This document shows, one piece after another, positions 43,830 to 55,194 of a stretch of DNA of 64,000 bases. Origin of the DNA: Micropterix aruncella (lineage: Eukaryota; Arthropoda; Insecta; Lepidoptera; Micropterigidae). Position numbers and translations under genes: made by a program. The stretch is taken from assembly GCA_944548615.1 (NCBI GenBank), contig OX155954.1:6506924-6570923 (forward strand). Reading direction: 5' to 3'. Each line of letters starts with the position of its first letter. The first letter of the stretch is position 1. The notes beneath the pieces are model-generated. The model saw only the letters and a list, made by a program, of their open reading frames with translations. It was not told where the DNA came from and did no database searches.

Positions 43830-44754
43830 TATATATGTATATATTTTAATTATTTTATAGTTCTCAATTAATTTTATTCGCTAGTTATTTTAAAAAACAC
43901 GTGTACCCACTCTAGTAAGTCGGTGAGGTATTGTAAAGTTGGTAGTTTATAAGATTTGTGTTAGTTAGTTTCGTTTTTTAATAAAAAAAATATTAATTAT
44001 AATGGGTAACGTGTTTAAAGATCTGATTACATATTATGATGTTTGAGTGGGTTGATTTGCAATGGGATACAGGGAGCTGACATGCTTGCTGGAGTTTTGT
44101 TTGGACAGTAATAAATCAAATTGCCTACCACTTAAGCGGGTAGCTTGACGCCAAATTTGAATATTTCCCGCCAAAAAAATACGGCGTTCACGCCTACCCT
44201 TGTCCCTTATCGTCGCGCGTTCTCGCGGGAGTGTTTCGTCGCTGTTCGGGATGTTCTCTTGTCTGCATCCCCGGAGGTGACGTAAAATTGCGAAAGCCTA
44301 CATTTCCTGATATCGCCAACATGGCCGCCAAGTTTTTTTAATGTATCCCCGTGCCGCGGTTCTGGCCCTTACCCCCCCCCCCCTTATCTCCCCTTCGCCC
44401 GATCGTGTATTGCACCACCCTCTCAAAATTGTACCCCGATGGAAGCTTTTCATAATTTCATTGGTGCCTACTTGTGATACGTACTTTAATTTATATTTTC
44501 GCTTGTTTTAGGTAAGGATGGCGTTTCTGGTTTTTGCTCTTCCTTCATGGTGACGATTATAGACAATGTAAGGTAAATCTATTATATCATTTATGAGAAA
44601 TACGACCCTAAACATCACTTTGTAATGAAAATAAAATGTGTAATTACAAATGTTTTAGGAATAGTTAGATAAAAGTTACAAAAAAACGTTACTTTAGTTT
44701 TAACAATCTTGTTTAAGAAGTTATTTAACAACCTTGTTATGTTAAGTTACTACT
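43830..44754. other. Gene-free stretch with GC-rich middle
   Basis: 44180-44420 is GC-rich with a run of 13 C near 44371-44383. No frame or known motif. The rest is AT-rich. Confidence 0.5.
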
Positions 44755-44986
44755 TTTTGTTGTGACATTCACAATGGGCGGGATTATTATCTTACAACAA
44801 TCTCTTACAGCCAACCCTACTTGAAAGTGTGTATATTTATGTGTGCATGTAAGTGTATATCTTATTATGGTATTCGATCGACATTCAATTGCAAATCCGT
44901 TAATTTTAGCCTAATTAAAATGGTGCTCCAATCGTAATTCGTAGCCGGAACCTCACAATGTATGTTCAGGCAACCTAACGAGCCTA
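44755..44986 (-). repeat. tRNA-derived SINE, diverged and decayed
   Basis: Minus-strand copy of the same family: TTGTTGTGACATTCACAATG, CTCTTACAGCCAACCCTAC and TATTCGATCGACATTCAATT in plus-strand view. The head is decayed (ATCGTAATTCGTAGCCGGAA, CAGGCAACCTAACGAGCC). The (AAAC)n tail is reduced. Box B is broken, box A not recognisable. Confidence 0.8.
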
Positions 44987-47954
44987 TATAACTATGATCA
45001 TTTTCAGATTTCGACTTCAAAATAACTTATTCCAGTATCAGTTTATAAGTCAATATGTTGATGATTCCTCTAAAATGGTTGAAATCTTACGAAATTCATT
45101 GGTTTGTCAGTAAAATTCTATAAACATTTGCAGTAAAAATAATAACTTTGTAAATAATCTACCAAGGTATTATGTGCCGAATTTTAGTAAGAAAATCAAT
45201 TTGTATAGAGTGTTCTACTCTTTATGGGGTTAACGAACGATTTAATATCTATGTAGCGATCATTATGATCCTCATATATAAAAAAAACATTATTTAGCAT
45301 TTTTATCGTATTTTATCCTTATATTTCTCGCTACAGAGGACATATTGCATTATAAATACTTGTTTGCAACGTGCCTTGGGTCTTTCGCTACGTATACATT
45401 TATAATGTATAGCAGTATCATTTATATTAATTATAATATCACCTTCACTTTTAGAGTCTACAAAACACCTATTAACCAACACTTGCTTTTTACTATTTCT
45501 TCTGTATCTACGGCTATAACTAGTAGTTTCTTTACTGTATTAACCATCTCTACTAAATTGTCGTTCCTATCTACATCAGCAACCCAGTTATCGACGCTTA
45601 TTTGACAGATATTGTACCATTGCCGATTTGTCAGTTTTGACTCTAAGGACCTCATGCTCGAATCATCGAAATCCAGCGACTAATTCAGACGACGATTCAG
45701 GTCGCAAGTCATAAAAGTCTCCGCTCCAATCGCTTTTGTTTTTCGTCCTTTCGGAAAATTGTTTCTTTTATCGGTCGACTACCCCTCTTGCTATCGGCGG
45801 AGCGCCCCTTTTGCAGCGGCTCAACTTCACGTATCTCTCACACGACATGAGTGCCTAACGATCTGTGGCTGCGGGCAGATTAAAGGATACCAGAATTTAA
45901 CCTCCTTGGGGGATGCGTTTCTTAGTTGATATACAGCCTTATTATAGGTATACGTAAAGGCAGTATAGAGAGCGTTGTTGATATTATTATACATGGTTTG
46001 AGAAATCACAATAAACTTTCTTTTCTTTTACCCATCATACTTGGTGTATATTCTTGAACCCGCCTTGTCGCTTAGCTGCAACATCTTTTACTGTAGCATC
46101 ATGCGGCCAGCATGTAACGAAATTTGGGAACGTCAAAAGATTTTCATCATATATCGTTCAATTTTAACATTATTTGAATTTTGTACACAGGAATATACAA
46201 ATCATGCTTTAAATCATTAAGTGCAGCGATGATTTCTTTCAAAGTACAGATTTAATTGTATTTAAGTACCTATTTCGATATAAATATCTGTCATTTACCT
46301 GAATCAGACAAAAATCAGTTATTTTAGGTGTTTTTTCTATATATTGTTTAATGTTCAGAAATGATATTGTGAGGTTACCAATATCAATTTCTTTTGAAAA
46401 TTAAATTCAACAAATGAAATTTTCAAATTCAAAAATACAGAGTTTAAAAACCTAACTCTTAGGTAGATGTGGGGTTTTTAAGCCAATACCGACGATCAGC
46501 TTACAAAGTTTGGTATTTCTGTCCACTTTTGAAAGGAATAGAATGAGCACGATTGAAACCATTCAAAAGAGCACGTTTTTTATTATAATTTACTTCTAAC
46601 TCGGTTTTGACCTGGGTGGCAAACGTCCGTCTTTCATATTGACGTACTCATTTGCAAAATGATGAATTTTATATAGTTTAAAAATTTGTGGAATTTTTAC
46701 GGACTGCGGACGGTCTTTACCGCCCTACCCGTTTACAAAGTAAACAAGAGCTGTTTTGGTATATTCAAATTAAAAGTTTTTATATCGTAGCTAAACGCTT
46801 AATTGTATAAATCATAATACTATAAAATATTTTTTTTACGAAATACATTATATTATATCACTCAGATAGTGTTATACTTATCAAAAATAAATTTAAGTCT
46901 CCTATGGAGAATTTAAAAAACCAAAATTTAGTCAAAGATCTTGCTTTTTTTTTAACAATAATTTTCACCAGAACTGTTTAAAATTAGATTTTAAACTCAA
47001 TATATATCAACAAAAACTCAACAAATATTTATATACGATTTTACTTGCAAAATACAATATTGTCTGAGAATTCGTAATGCAGTTCTTCGAGTAAAATCCA
47101 TTGGGTTTCTCTGGATGTCATATTATATAGAACCAATATAGTGAGTTAAGGTTCAGTGGAATGTCCCGTATCTTCCTTATTATTGCTTGTATAAGGTGTT
47201 GGGTTACTGCCGATACAGTAGGAAGCAATAGATATAACTGAATATTTAACTAAATTCCGCCATTTTGGTAATTCTTATGTTTTACTTGTACGCCGTAGTG
47301 CTTGCCTTCACACCATAGATTAAAATATTAAAAAAAAAGAATTAGCGCTAATATATCTGGTCATACTGTTTTTGTATTGAACGCCATTTTAATAATAATT
47401 GATGGTACCAATAAAAGAAGAAGATGGTTTCTAGCAGTGTCTTTAATTAGCTTAACCCGTCGCAAACAAATTAACTTAAAACAGCTCTCGGGTCAAAGTG
47501 TAGGTCGTGTTTACTGGAGCATTGCGGCTCTACGGTTCTACGCCGCTACGCTTTCGCTACGAGGTCGCTACGGCATGCTACGTTTGTCTGTTGGCGTAGA
47601 GGAATAAATACATCGGGTTACGTAATACGCTAAGTTACGAGCGGGCGTCAGAGGAAGCCGGATAAGACCTTTAACGACGCCACCTCGACAACACCGCCTC
47701 ACGCCACTATCAGCTTTATAGGTGACATTCTTTACGGTCGCGGATATTTTAAATTTCAGCGTTTTCCGCTCTATGGCGCCCTGTGCTACGCCGCCCTGCG
47801 CTCTTGCCAGTGTTTCCAGTTTCACATTATTTTTAGAGGGGGAGATGTGAAAGATCAAACTCTTTTGTTTTCCCTATCGGCCAATGGACAGCTTCATTGT
47901 TATTTGTTAATAGTAAAATCACATTTTTAAAAACAAAATTTCATTAAAATACTT
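44987..47954. other. Gene-free stretch
   Basis: Mostly AT-rich. At 45458-45655 the minus strand holds a 65-codon frame (DNWVADVDRNDNLVEMVNTV, KSKCWLIG) that might be a LINE inter-domain relic, but I would not defend it. 47490-47860 is GC-richer, with compositional frames on both strands. No other repeat recognised. Confidence 0.5.
45458..45655 (-). pseudogene. Possible LINE-derived scrap
   Basis: Weak resemblance only: LTNRQWYNICQISVDNWVAD and VKSKCWLIG are reminiscent of the segment between the endonuclease and reverse transcriptase of insect LINEs. Alternative: a chance frame in an AT-rich region. Confidence 0.2.
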
Positions 47955-48640
47955 TATCTCGAGTCAACCCTGGGTACAGCAGCCATGTCGTAGTCGACAT
48001 TATAACAGGCTATTTTATTTAAATGCCATATAGAATTTTGTGTTTGTGCTGTTAACTGTTGGTGAGTTCCCTCGTTGGAAGCTAACCTTGGGTGCAGCCC
48101 TATCTCAGTGAAACTTAGAACGCGCTATCATAATTAAATTGCGTATATAAAATTTCGTTTCTGTGCTGTTGACCGTTGAGAAGTCCCCTCGTTAGAAGCC
48201 AGCCCTGGGTGCAGCAGCCCTATAGGGGCGAAACTTACAACGGGCTATCATAATTTAATGCTATACAGAATTTCGTGATTTTTGCTGTGGACCTTTGAGA
48301 AATCTCCTCGTTGGAAGCCAACCCTGAGCGCAGCAACCCTATCGTGGTGAAACTTAGAACGGGCTATCATAATTTCTACTCACGGTTTCCATGCAGTTGA
48401 CCGTTGAGGAGTCCCCTCATCGGGAGCCAACCCTCGGTGCAGCAGCCATATCATGGTGAAATTTAAAAAGGCTATCATAAGAGAATGCGTATACGAAATT
48501 GTGTATCTGTGCTGTTGACCGTGTAAGAGTAGCCTCGTCGGGGGCCGATCCTGGGTGTAGAAGCAAGTCATGCTCACTGTAAAATACATCGTCATCGAAA
48601 CTGAACCAACATGTAAAAATTCAACTTATATGATAAGAGG
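47955..48640 (-). repeat. 117-base tandem array, five to six units (Element X family)
   Basis: On the minus strand, units repeat GGGTTGGCTCCCGATGAGG-like, GGTCAACAG and GATAGCCCGTTCTAAG-like words. Unit starts in plus coordinates fall near 47962, 48078, 48196, 48316, 48422 and 48539, spacing about 106-120. The far end (48570-48640) also matches the segment just upstream of the 36605 array (TACATGTTGG, CGATGAC, GCATGACTTGCTTCTACACC). So this is a second, more expanded but otherwise truncated copy of the same element. Confidence 0.85.
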
Positions 48641-49140
48641 TAGTAGTTCTAATTCAGCTTGCAAGATTTGACCTTAACAAACTAACAAACATTGCAAGGT
48701 AAATAAAAGCTTGTGGAAAAGTAGGGATGCCACTTGCCTTTCTTTCTCTCTTCTCCTCGTATGCATCCTTACTTATATTGACAGTTTTACAAACTATGTG
48801 TTCGACTAAATTAATAGAAATACGCACCCACACATACGCTACGTCTCGCTCCTCATACAAAATACGTCCGCATGCCCCGACCTAATTTCATTATCTGGCA
48901 TTCTTTCGCTCCATAAACTAAACAAGGATATCGCGGGTAGCGCACCCTTCTCGTTCGCCCGGCATAGAGCCTTCTCGCTCTCGAATATTCCGCGCCCGGC
49001 TAGAGTGTTAGGAATTTTGTATTGTTCAGAGTCGTCGTCTTTGTTCACATCAAGCGGCCTTTGTCTATGCCCTACGGATCGCGGAGCTCTGCTATTGTAA
49101 CTGGTTGTCATGTGCGCGTTAACCTAGTTCGTATATTTGT
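48641..49140. other. Gene-free stretch with GC-rich end
   Basis: 48870-49115 is GC-richer (GATATCGCGGGTAGCGC, TTCCGCGCCCGGCTAG), with a 90-codon minus-strand frame of unclear status. Possible regulatory DNA. Confidence 0.35.
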
Positions 49141-49400
49141 TTAAATTTCCCCTGTCTTGTCAACTACGAATCATTTTCCTTTCCCGGCCCTACCAAGCGA
49201 CGAGTACCTAGTCAACTACGAATCATTTTCCTTTCCCGGCCCTACCAAGCGACGAGTACCTACTGTGAACGCGCATTTTTTTTTGATATGAAGACATATC
49301 AAAAAATAGACATAGACAATAGACAGAGGAAATATCCATTTTGGACCTCCCTGAGACATTAGACTATTTCCAAATGGAAGTCTCTCTGTATCTTTGTGTG
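49141..49400 (-). repeat. RepB copy, minus strand
   Basis: Minus-strand match to the RepB tail: GGAAATAGTCTAATGTCTCA, GGGAGGTCCAAAATGG, TGCGCGTTCACAGTA, and GGGCCGGGAAAGGAAAATG at the hairpin end. Contains a perfect tandem duplication (next entry). Confidence 0.6.
49159..49262. repeat. Perfect 52-base tandem duplication
   Basis: 49159-49210 is repeated exactly at 49211-49262 (GTCAACTACGAATC through GACGAGTACCTA). No mismatch by eye. Confidence 0.97.
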
Positions 49401-49489
49401 GTAGCAAGTGGTTTCGTGCAGCTTAGGCCATAAGATTAATTGTGTTTTCGGATCGGTTTCACGATTCAACTCCTATTCAGAGGCCTCAT

Positions 49490-49815
49490 CGTGTGGAAGG
49501 CTACCCCGGGTAAGACTCTCGCGTGTCAGGCCTCACTGCTGGTGGATCAATTTCTCCCGGCGGATTGCCTCCGGCGCTGCTGGACGGTTTGCGCACCGTT
49601 CAGCGACGCCAATCAACTGCACAACCGTTCACTCTGGCTAATTGCTGAAGTAGTCTGGAGACTATTGAAATATGCTATATTCCATGGTCTTCTAAGCAGC
49701 GGGGTGGACGTTGACCTGTTGTCATGCCATTCTCGAAACCACCTATCGGCCTCCCGATCTCGGGTGGTATGACGGGCAAAGATGCCCAGGTCCGCGACAA
49801 ATTCTTATTAAATTA
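49490..49815 (+). repeat. RepA copy 2, partial
   Basis: Matches the first half of RepA: TTTCTCCCGGCGGATTGC, GGACGGTTTGCGCACCGTTC, CTGGCTAATTGCTGAAG, TCTAAGCAGCGGGGTGGAC, GACGGGCAAAGATGCCCAGG and CGCGACAAATTCTTATTAA. The second half is missing. Confidence 0.8.
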
Positions 49816-51029
49816 ATAAACCTAGATCTACACTTACAATAAATATAAGATCCTTGCTTATTTTATTTCCATGCCCTACATACTCGTACAACTCGAACCT
49901 GTACTTCCTCGCTGTTAAGTGAAAAATCAATAAAAAGGTGGGATTCTTTATATGCGCGCGAGGGTGGCGTTAGGGTTTATTATCTCTGTTTGATTTTCTG
50001 CGAAACATCTATATTGATATTCGTCAGAATGACACACCGTGATCTACTTTTTATTAGCCGTATAGGCTGTATTTTTCCATCGCGGTGGCATGAACAAAAT
50101 GTGCCTCTATTCAAACGTTAAGGCAACGCACATCGTTTCAAAAATATTTATTTCCAAGCATTTGTTTGACTTACAAGCATTTGTTAGACTTTGACAAGCA
50201 CAAGTTTTTAGTATTATCAATCTTATAACTCCATTTTGACCGACATCTATATGAGTCACTTGCAATTTTGAGTAAATACTTAGTTCAATATCAGCACAAT
50301 AGTCGGCAGTTAAAACATTAAATATATACACTATGTCAACATACAGGCAACCTGTAAAGATTAAAAGTGATAAAATAATATATTCGTAAATTCTATTGTC
50401 ATAAAAAATACAAGTGCAAAACTACTTAAAATTCTTGGAAGAAGGATTAATTTTTGCCTCATGCTTTTATTCTTTTTTTAGTATAGTAAAAGTTTGTGCC
50501 TCAAGAACTTCAATTTTTCTAATACGAATCAGACATATCTATAACAGAGATGCCTATCAGAGGGCGGATTCCCGAATTTTTGGTGTAAGGCGCTAAGAAT
50601 TTAGTGTGCACACTTTGGTTGCGTCGTAGCCCCGCAAAACCAATCCGACCAAAATTACACCATCAAGATTTACAACTATTAGTGTCGTGGTAATAAATCT
50701 ATCGGAAAATTAGAAATACGACACTCTAAAAAACGTTTGACAGGCGCGTATTAGATACATAAAACTGGCAGTTCAGGCAGAACAGGCTTCTATAAGAATT
50801 GAAACTAGTGGATTAACTTCCAACCCAACAACTACGCCGCTGGCGCGATATAGCAAGATTAAAAATGTCTGAGGACTGTCTCCGCTTTTTCTGGATCGGG
50901 TAGCTGCCTACGAATATTATGACAATATTAGCGATGAGAGTGATATATACCACTCTAAATTGCATATTGCATGCATGTATATCACTGTCAATGACCGTGA
51001 CACGCATGCATGTATATCACTGTCAGGGT
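49816..51029. other. Gene-free stretch
   Basis: AT-rich. A 37-base direct repeat of CACGCATGCATGTATATCAC type lies at about 50968-51025. No gene. Confidence 0.55.
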
Positions 51030-51640
51030 TGGACACTCACGGGTCAACACCTATGCGACGGCCTCCACGCATAAAGTGCGAGCCTGGGTAGGACTCTGGC
51101 CTTATGGTTAGTTTCCCCTGGGAATCAACCTTCTGGCGCTCCTGGACGGTCTGCGCACCGTGCGGCAAAGCCGATCGATTGCGCACTCTGACTAACAGTC
51201 GGGGGAGTCTGGAAGCAGTACTGTTTCCTATAGAGCGGGGGTGATTGCGGACCTTGCGGCGAATGCTCTTGAAACGACCATCGGCTACCCGATCCTGGGT
51301 GAACAGCCGGGCAAAGGGTGCTGTGGTCCGCGATAGATTCGGTATACACCGTTTCATCGCTTCGTAAGGGAGAGGACCGCGCAAGCGACCTCGAACTCGT
51401 AACCAATCGAAAGACTGGAGTAATCTGGTCATAATTGGAAGTAAGGGCGTGAGTGTAAGCCCGCTGGGTAACACTCCTGGCTATCACGCGGTTAAGGCGT
51501 TGGCCTCTTACGGGTTTGTGGCGGAGGGTGGACTCTTTTTGTCCTAAGTCTTCTGCGCTCACTCCAGGGAGATAGAACGACTAATCGTTAAAACTTTCTG
51601 AGGTGACGGGCTCGCCCGCTGTAATCGACAACTCTAGTTG
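51030..51640 (+). repeat. RepA copy 3
   Basis: Near full length but diverged: CCTGGACGGTCTGCGCACCG, CACTCTGACTAACAGTCGGG, CCGGGCAAAGGGTGCTGTGG, GACCGCGCAAGCGACCTCG, CGTAACCAATCGAAAGACTG, GAGGTGACGGGCTCGCCCGC and TGTAATCGACAACTCTAG. Two overlapping 145-codon frames cross it on the minus strand; they share no family resemblance and are not conserved as open frames in the other RepA copies. Confidence 0.8.
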
Positions 51641-52542
51641 TCAATGATCGTGAAACACTCATCCCATTGTGTGAACCTGTGCAGGAGAATGCCGATGACC
51701 ACTTCTAGGTCGTAGGTAAATTTAATCTTCCTAAAATCACGCGGATAAGCAAGGACACGAGAAGTTCTCTCGATCGAGTTAGCTTACCTTTTAAATAGTA
51801 TATCAGCTTGGATAATCTAATTCAACATAATCGAAAAGTCAACGCCACTGCTAAGATCTTAGATTTAGTGTTCGTAGATCGTAGAGTTATTGAGTGATCT
51901 CAACGGGATCTTAAGTGTTCTCAGCGGGCTAGGAGCAACCTTCTCTAGAGCAGCTCTTAGTAGACCGAGTTTCGGCTACATACGGAAGAACCAATGGCAT
52001 TTTTATCAAATTTAGAATCGTATTTGAGTTGGGCGTAAGTGAGTTAATATTATAAATGTGTAACTGTATGCAAGTAAGCAAGTACGACTTATAACCCATT
52101 CCACTTCTATTCGTGTTCCGCCAGTGGATTCGTGAATTGAGTAATAAGGCTGGCTCCGTGTCCATGTGCACTAGGACGAGTTTGTTAGAAATTTCGCTGG
52201 CATTGTGGCGCCACGAATCCGGCGTCGCGACGCTCCGCGTAGCGGCGTCTCCGCTTTGATTTATCGCAGACTCCGAGGCGGGAGTTAAAAGCGTCTTCCG
52301 TTCCGAAGGCCCTAGACCAAGAGTCGCCAACTAGTTTTCATATTCCAGCTTTTCCAAAAGTCAATTCAGAGTGGCCCAGTGCAAAGCGGCATCATCCCAA
52401 TCAGCCCGCTTCAGGAATATATAGTCAGACATCTTCATCAGGGCACCGGGACTGATAATATAGGCGAAAGGAGCTATGCTGAATCGACGTCGCTTTACTG
52501 AGGAATGCATTCCCGAGGTGCTTAGGTTGATATTCTAGAAAT
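51641..52542. other. Gene-free stretch
   Basis: 52090-52330 is GC-richer (GGCGTCGCGACGCTCCGCG, AGCGGCGTCTCC). A 133-codon minus-strand frame (51929-52330) begins with ATG and has no recognisable domain. I leave it uncalled. Confidence 0.4.
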
Positions 52543-53425
52543 GTATTTATTTTTTTTATTATTTGGCATTAAACTTACACATAGTAAATGCATGATAGAT
52601 TATTTGCAAACCTATTTACACAAAACTAAATTACTATCCTATGAACAGTTTACAACGCTTGCATGAACAACTTACTCGTATAATACAAATAACATGAGTA
52701 TGTTAATAATAGGTAAGTGCGAACAATGGGTTATATAAAGTAGAACTGTAATATGAATAATTGGATATTATGTAATACAGTAGGATGTCAGTCGGTTAAA
52801 TTTTAAGAAATAGGAGATAGACTAGATTTCATCAAATCTTTAATTAAATTCATGAATAAAAACCAATCCATGCAAATCCAAACTAGTCCAAAAAAGAAAA
52901 ATCTACATAATATCGAGATAGATTTAAATTTACAGCAATGGAATGTCCTAGATTATTGTCATATTGTTCATTTATAAACAGGCAGACCGTTGGTTTGTTT
53001 ATATCTAGAGCCTATGTGATATTAACAAAGTATGTATAAACAGATAAATCATTAAATGCTTGGTAATATACATATAAAACTATGTATATGTTCAATATAA
53101 TAATTAAAACCCGGAAAACAAACAAGTAAGCGTCATGTAAGTGTCAACCCAATTTTAAATTTATTTAATAAAGTTAGGTTGATGATGTCTTCTTGCAGTT
53201 CATTCCATTCTTTGACTAGGTACTCGATTTGTAAGGAATAATTTTATTAAGTTCGTAATAGAATCTTGTTTCGCAAACTTTAGATTGTGTCTACAAAAGT
53301 TGAGGGGTAATATACTACTTAAGTTTACGCAATCATAGTGATTGTTCAGAATTTTAAATTTGTCTGTGAGGTCCCCCTGTTTCTAATAATAAGCTAACCT
53401 AATAATGGCGAGAGGGCGATGTGTC
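52543..53425 (-). mobile_element. LINE 3' relic (minus strand)
   Basis: On the minus strand, 53330-53240 reads LNFCRHNLKFAKQDSI then FLTNRV. After a frame change, 53235-53150 reads VKEWNELQEDIINL then LLNKFKIGL. This fits the terminal tail of insect LINEs (HNLKLxKxRxRxxxxxxFFxNRVVxxWNxLPxxxVxxxxxxxFKxxL). About 600 bases of AT-rich 3' sequence follow, ending near 52543 in a run of A (AATAATAAAAAAAATAAATA on the minus strand). 5'-truncated and frame-shifted. Confidence 0.45.
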
Positions 53426-53764
53426 GAACAGGATAGGAGATAATGATAGAGGTTTTCGTAGATGCGATTGACATACATTACTACCCCATAATTTTTTGAC
53501 GAGACTGATCGCTTCATCTTTATTGAGTCTTATTCCGAACAAACATATTGCTGTAACCAGCTCCATTCCTTCCACCTCCAACCCTGGGACAGTGAAGCTG
53601 TTTTCAGAATTGCTACGTGACGTGATCGAGCGATTGTTTGTGCGTTGCGTCTATTATTTTGACCTACTTACGTCTTGTTCTTTTTCTGACGGTGGAAATT
53701 TGGTCACATTTGTTATTCCCCACGCGTGATAGCAATACCGAACGTGTGCCTTGCACAAATATTT
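53426..53764. other. Gene-free stretch
   Basis: 53500-53730 has overlapping frames on both strands; the minus one (EVEGMELVTAICLFGIRLNK, then DEAISLVKKLW) could be an upstream part of the LINE at 52543-53425. Not supported enough to call. Confidence 0.35.
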
Positions 53765-54167
53765 AATGCTGTGCTCGGCACACAATGTTTCGAAAGATTT
53801 CTCTTGTGTGGGCATTGATTTTGTAATAAATAATCGTTTTTTTTAGGTATTGGTTTCTGTAGTATTTTATTTTATTTAAGGGTGAACTTACAGCGCTCAA
53901 TAACAGTATATAGATATAATTACATATAGTACATTTGTTACAATTTCTCAGGCAAATCACGTTATTACTGCTAAAAAACCCTTTTATAATACATTAAAAA
54001 AATTAAGTTACCTAAATGTTTACAATAAAAGTGTGAGTGTATTTTACCAAATTTAGAAGTAGTATATGATAGAGAAAGCAATACCTAAAAAACACGAGTA
54101 TTTTATTACAAAATCAATGCCCACACAAAAGCAATCTTTTGAAGAATTGTGTGCCGACCACAGCATT
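53765..54167. mobile_element. Long inverted repeat element
   Basis: Left arm 53765-53856 and right arm 54078-54167 are inverted copies. They share AATGCTGTG-TCGGCACACA, GTGTGGGCATTGATTTTG, TAATAAA and TTTTTTAGGTATTG. The arms are about 90 bases with about 10-12 differences, and the spacer is about 220 bases. The spacer is AT-rich and non-coding. The outer ends are flush with ATTT on the left and ATAT on the right. Confidence 0.85.
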
Positions 54168-55186
54168 ATATATATGTGTGTCTTTTTCTTTGAAGCTCAG
54201 CCAGATTTAGTGGCCAAGTATTATCAGTACTTGATCAACTGAACCTTGGTCTTGCAAACTCGAATCATACCTGCTTTTGAAACGGGAAATCTCCTGTCGT
54301 TTTCTTCGGATATATTTGATTTGAATTATATTGTTTAAGTTGCATCGTCCAAGAATGAATTCACAATGTTTTTGGTTTACGAATAAAAAACTATTAGGTA
54401 ACCATAATTTTACAAAAACAGCTTACTGTCCAACATAGCTCCCAAATCCCGCATTACGCTATTCTCGTCGACAACTATATAAGCTAAAAAATATCCATTC
54501 TTGTTTATTATGGACAAGCCATTCTTTTAAACATCATTAAATAACATCTCATAACCATCTATATTAAAATCAGAGCTTTTTGCAAAACTATTACAAAGTC
54601 TACCCTTTAGTCGATAAATACATTTGAGTACTTACATACATTCAAGTCAACCTATCCGCAAAATGCGCCATCGACAGGATGCGGATATAGCATCCGTAAC
54701 GCAGAGCGTTCGTGATTTTCCATTTTCCATTTTGCGAGGTGCCAACCCACCTCTCGATTTCCGCTACTACCTCGTGAATCTACCGCCGCCCGCGGCGGCA
54801 TTTCCTCTCCGAACCAACAGAACTGCAGATAGAAGTTTTCCGGTAAATACTATTTCATATTTCATACAAATATCGCTTATTCCAGGCTTTTCACATATTT
54901 ATTGCTTTGGTGGTTTATGAAGGGAAGCTTATAGTGAAATTTAGTGGCTGGAATGCGAGAATGCCTGGACTTTCACCAAGAAGATATTTAAAAAAAGTGC
55001 TAGTGACTAAATTGCAAATCTCTGATTTTTTAATATACTTCACTACACCGTCATTTTGCAACTGCTCAAAGACCACACTACATAAATCTCAGTACTCCGG
55101 TCGTATCAGAATTACCGTAATGATCTATAATATTAATATTACTTTACTTTAATAGAAAGTACCAAAAAAGGTACGTACACAAAAAC
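54168..55186. other. Gene-free stretch
   Basis: 54630-54850 is GC-richer, with CTACCGCCGCCCGCGGCGG and a 98-codon plus-strand frame of unknown status. Possible regulatory block. The rest is AT-rich. Confidence 0.45.
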
Positions 55187-55194
55187 TACCCAAC

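Noticed and set aside
51037..51562. Two 145-codon minus-strand open frames
   Set aside because: They lie in RepA copy 3, overlap each other in different frames, and are not open in the other RepA copies.
51929..52330. 133-codon minus-strand open frame
   Set aside because: No recognisable domain. It falls partly in a GC-rich patch where stops are rarer by composition.
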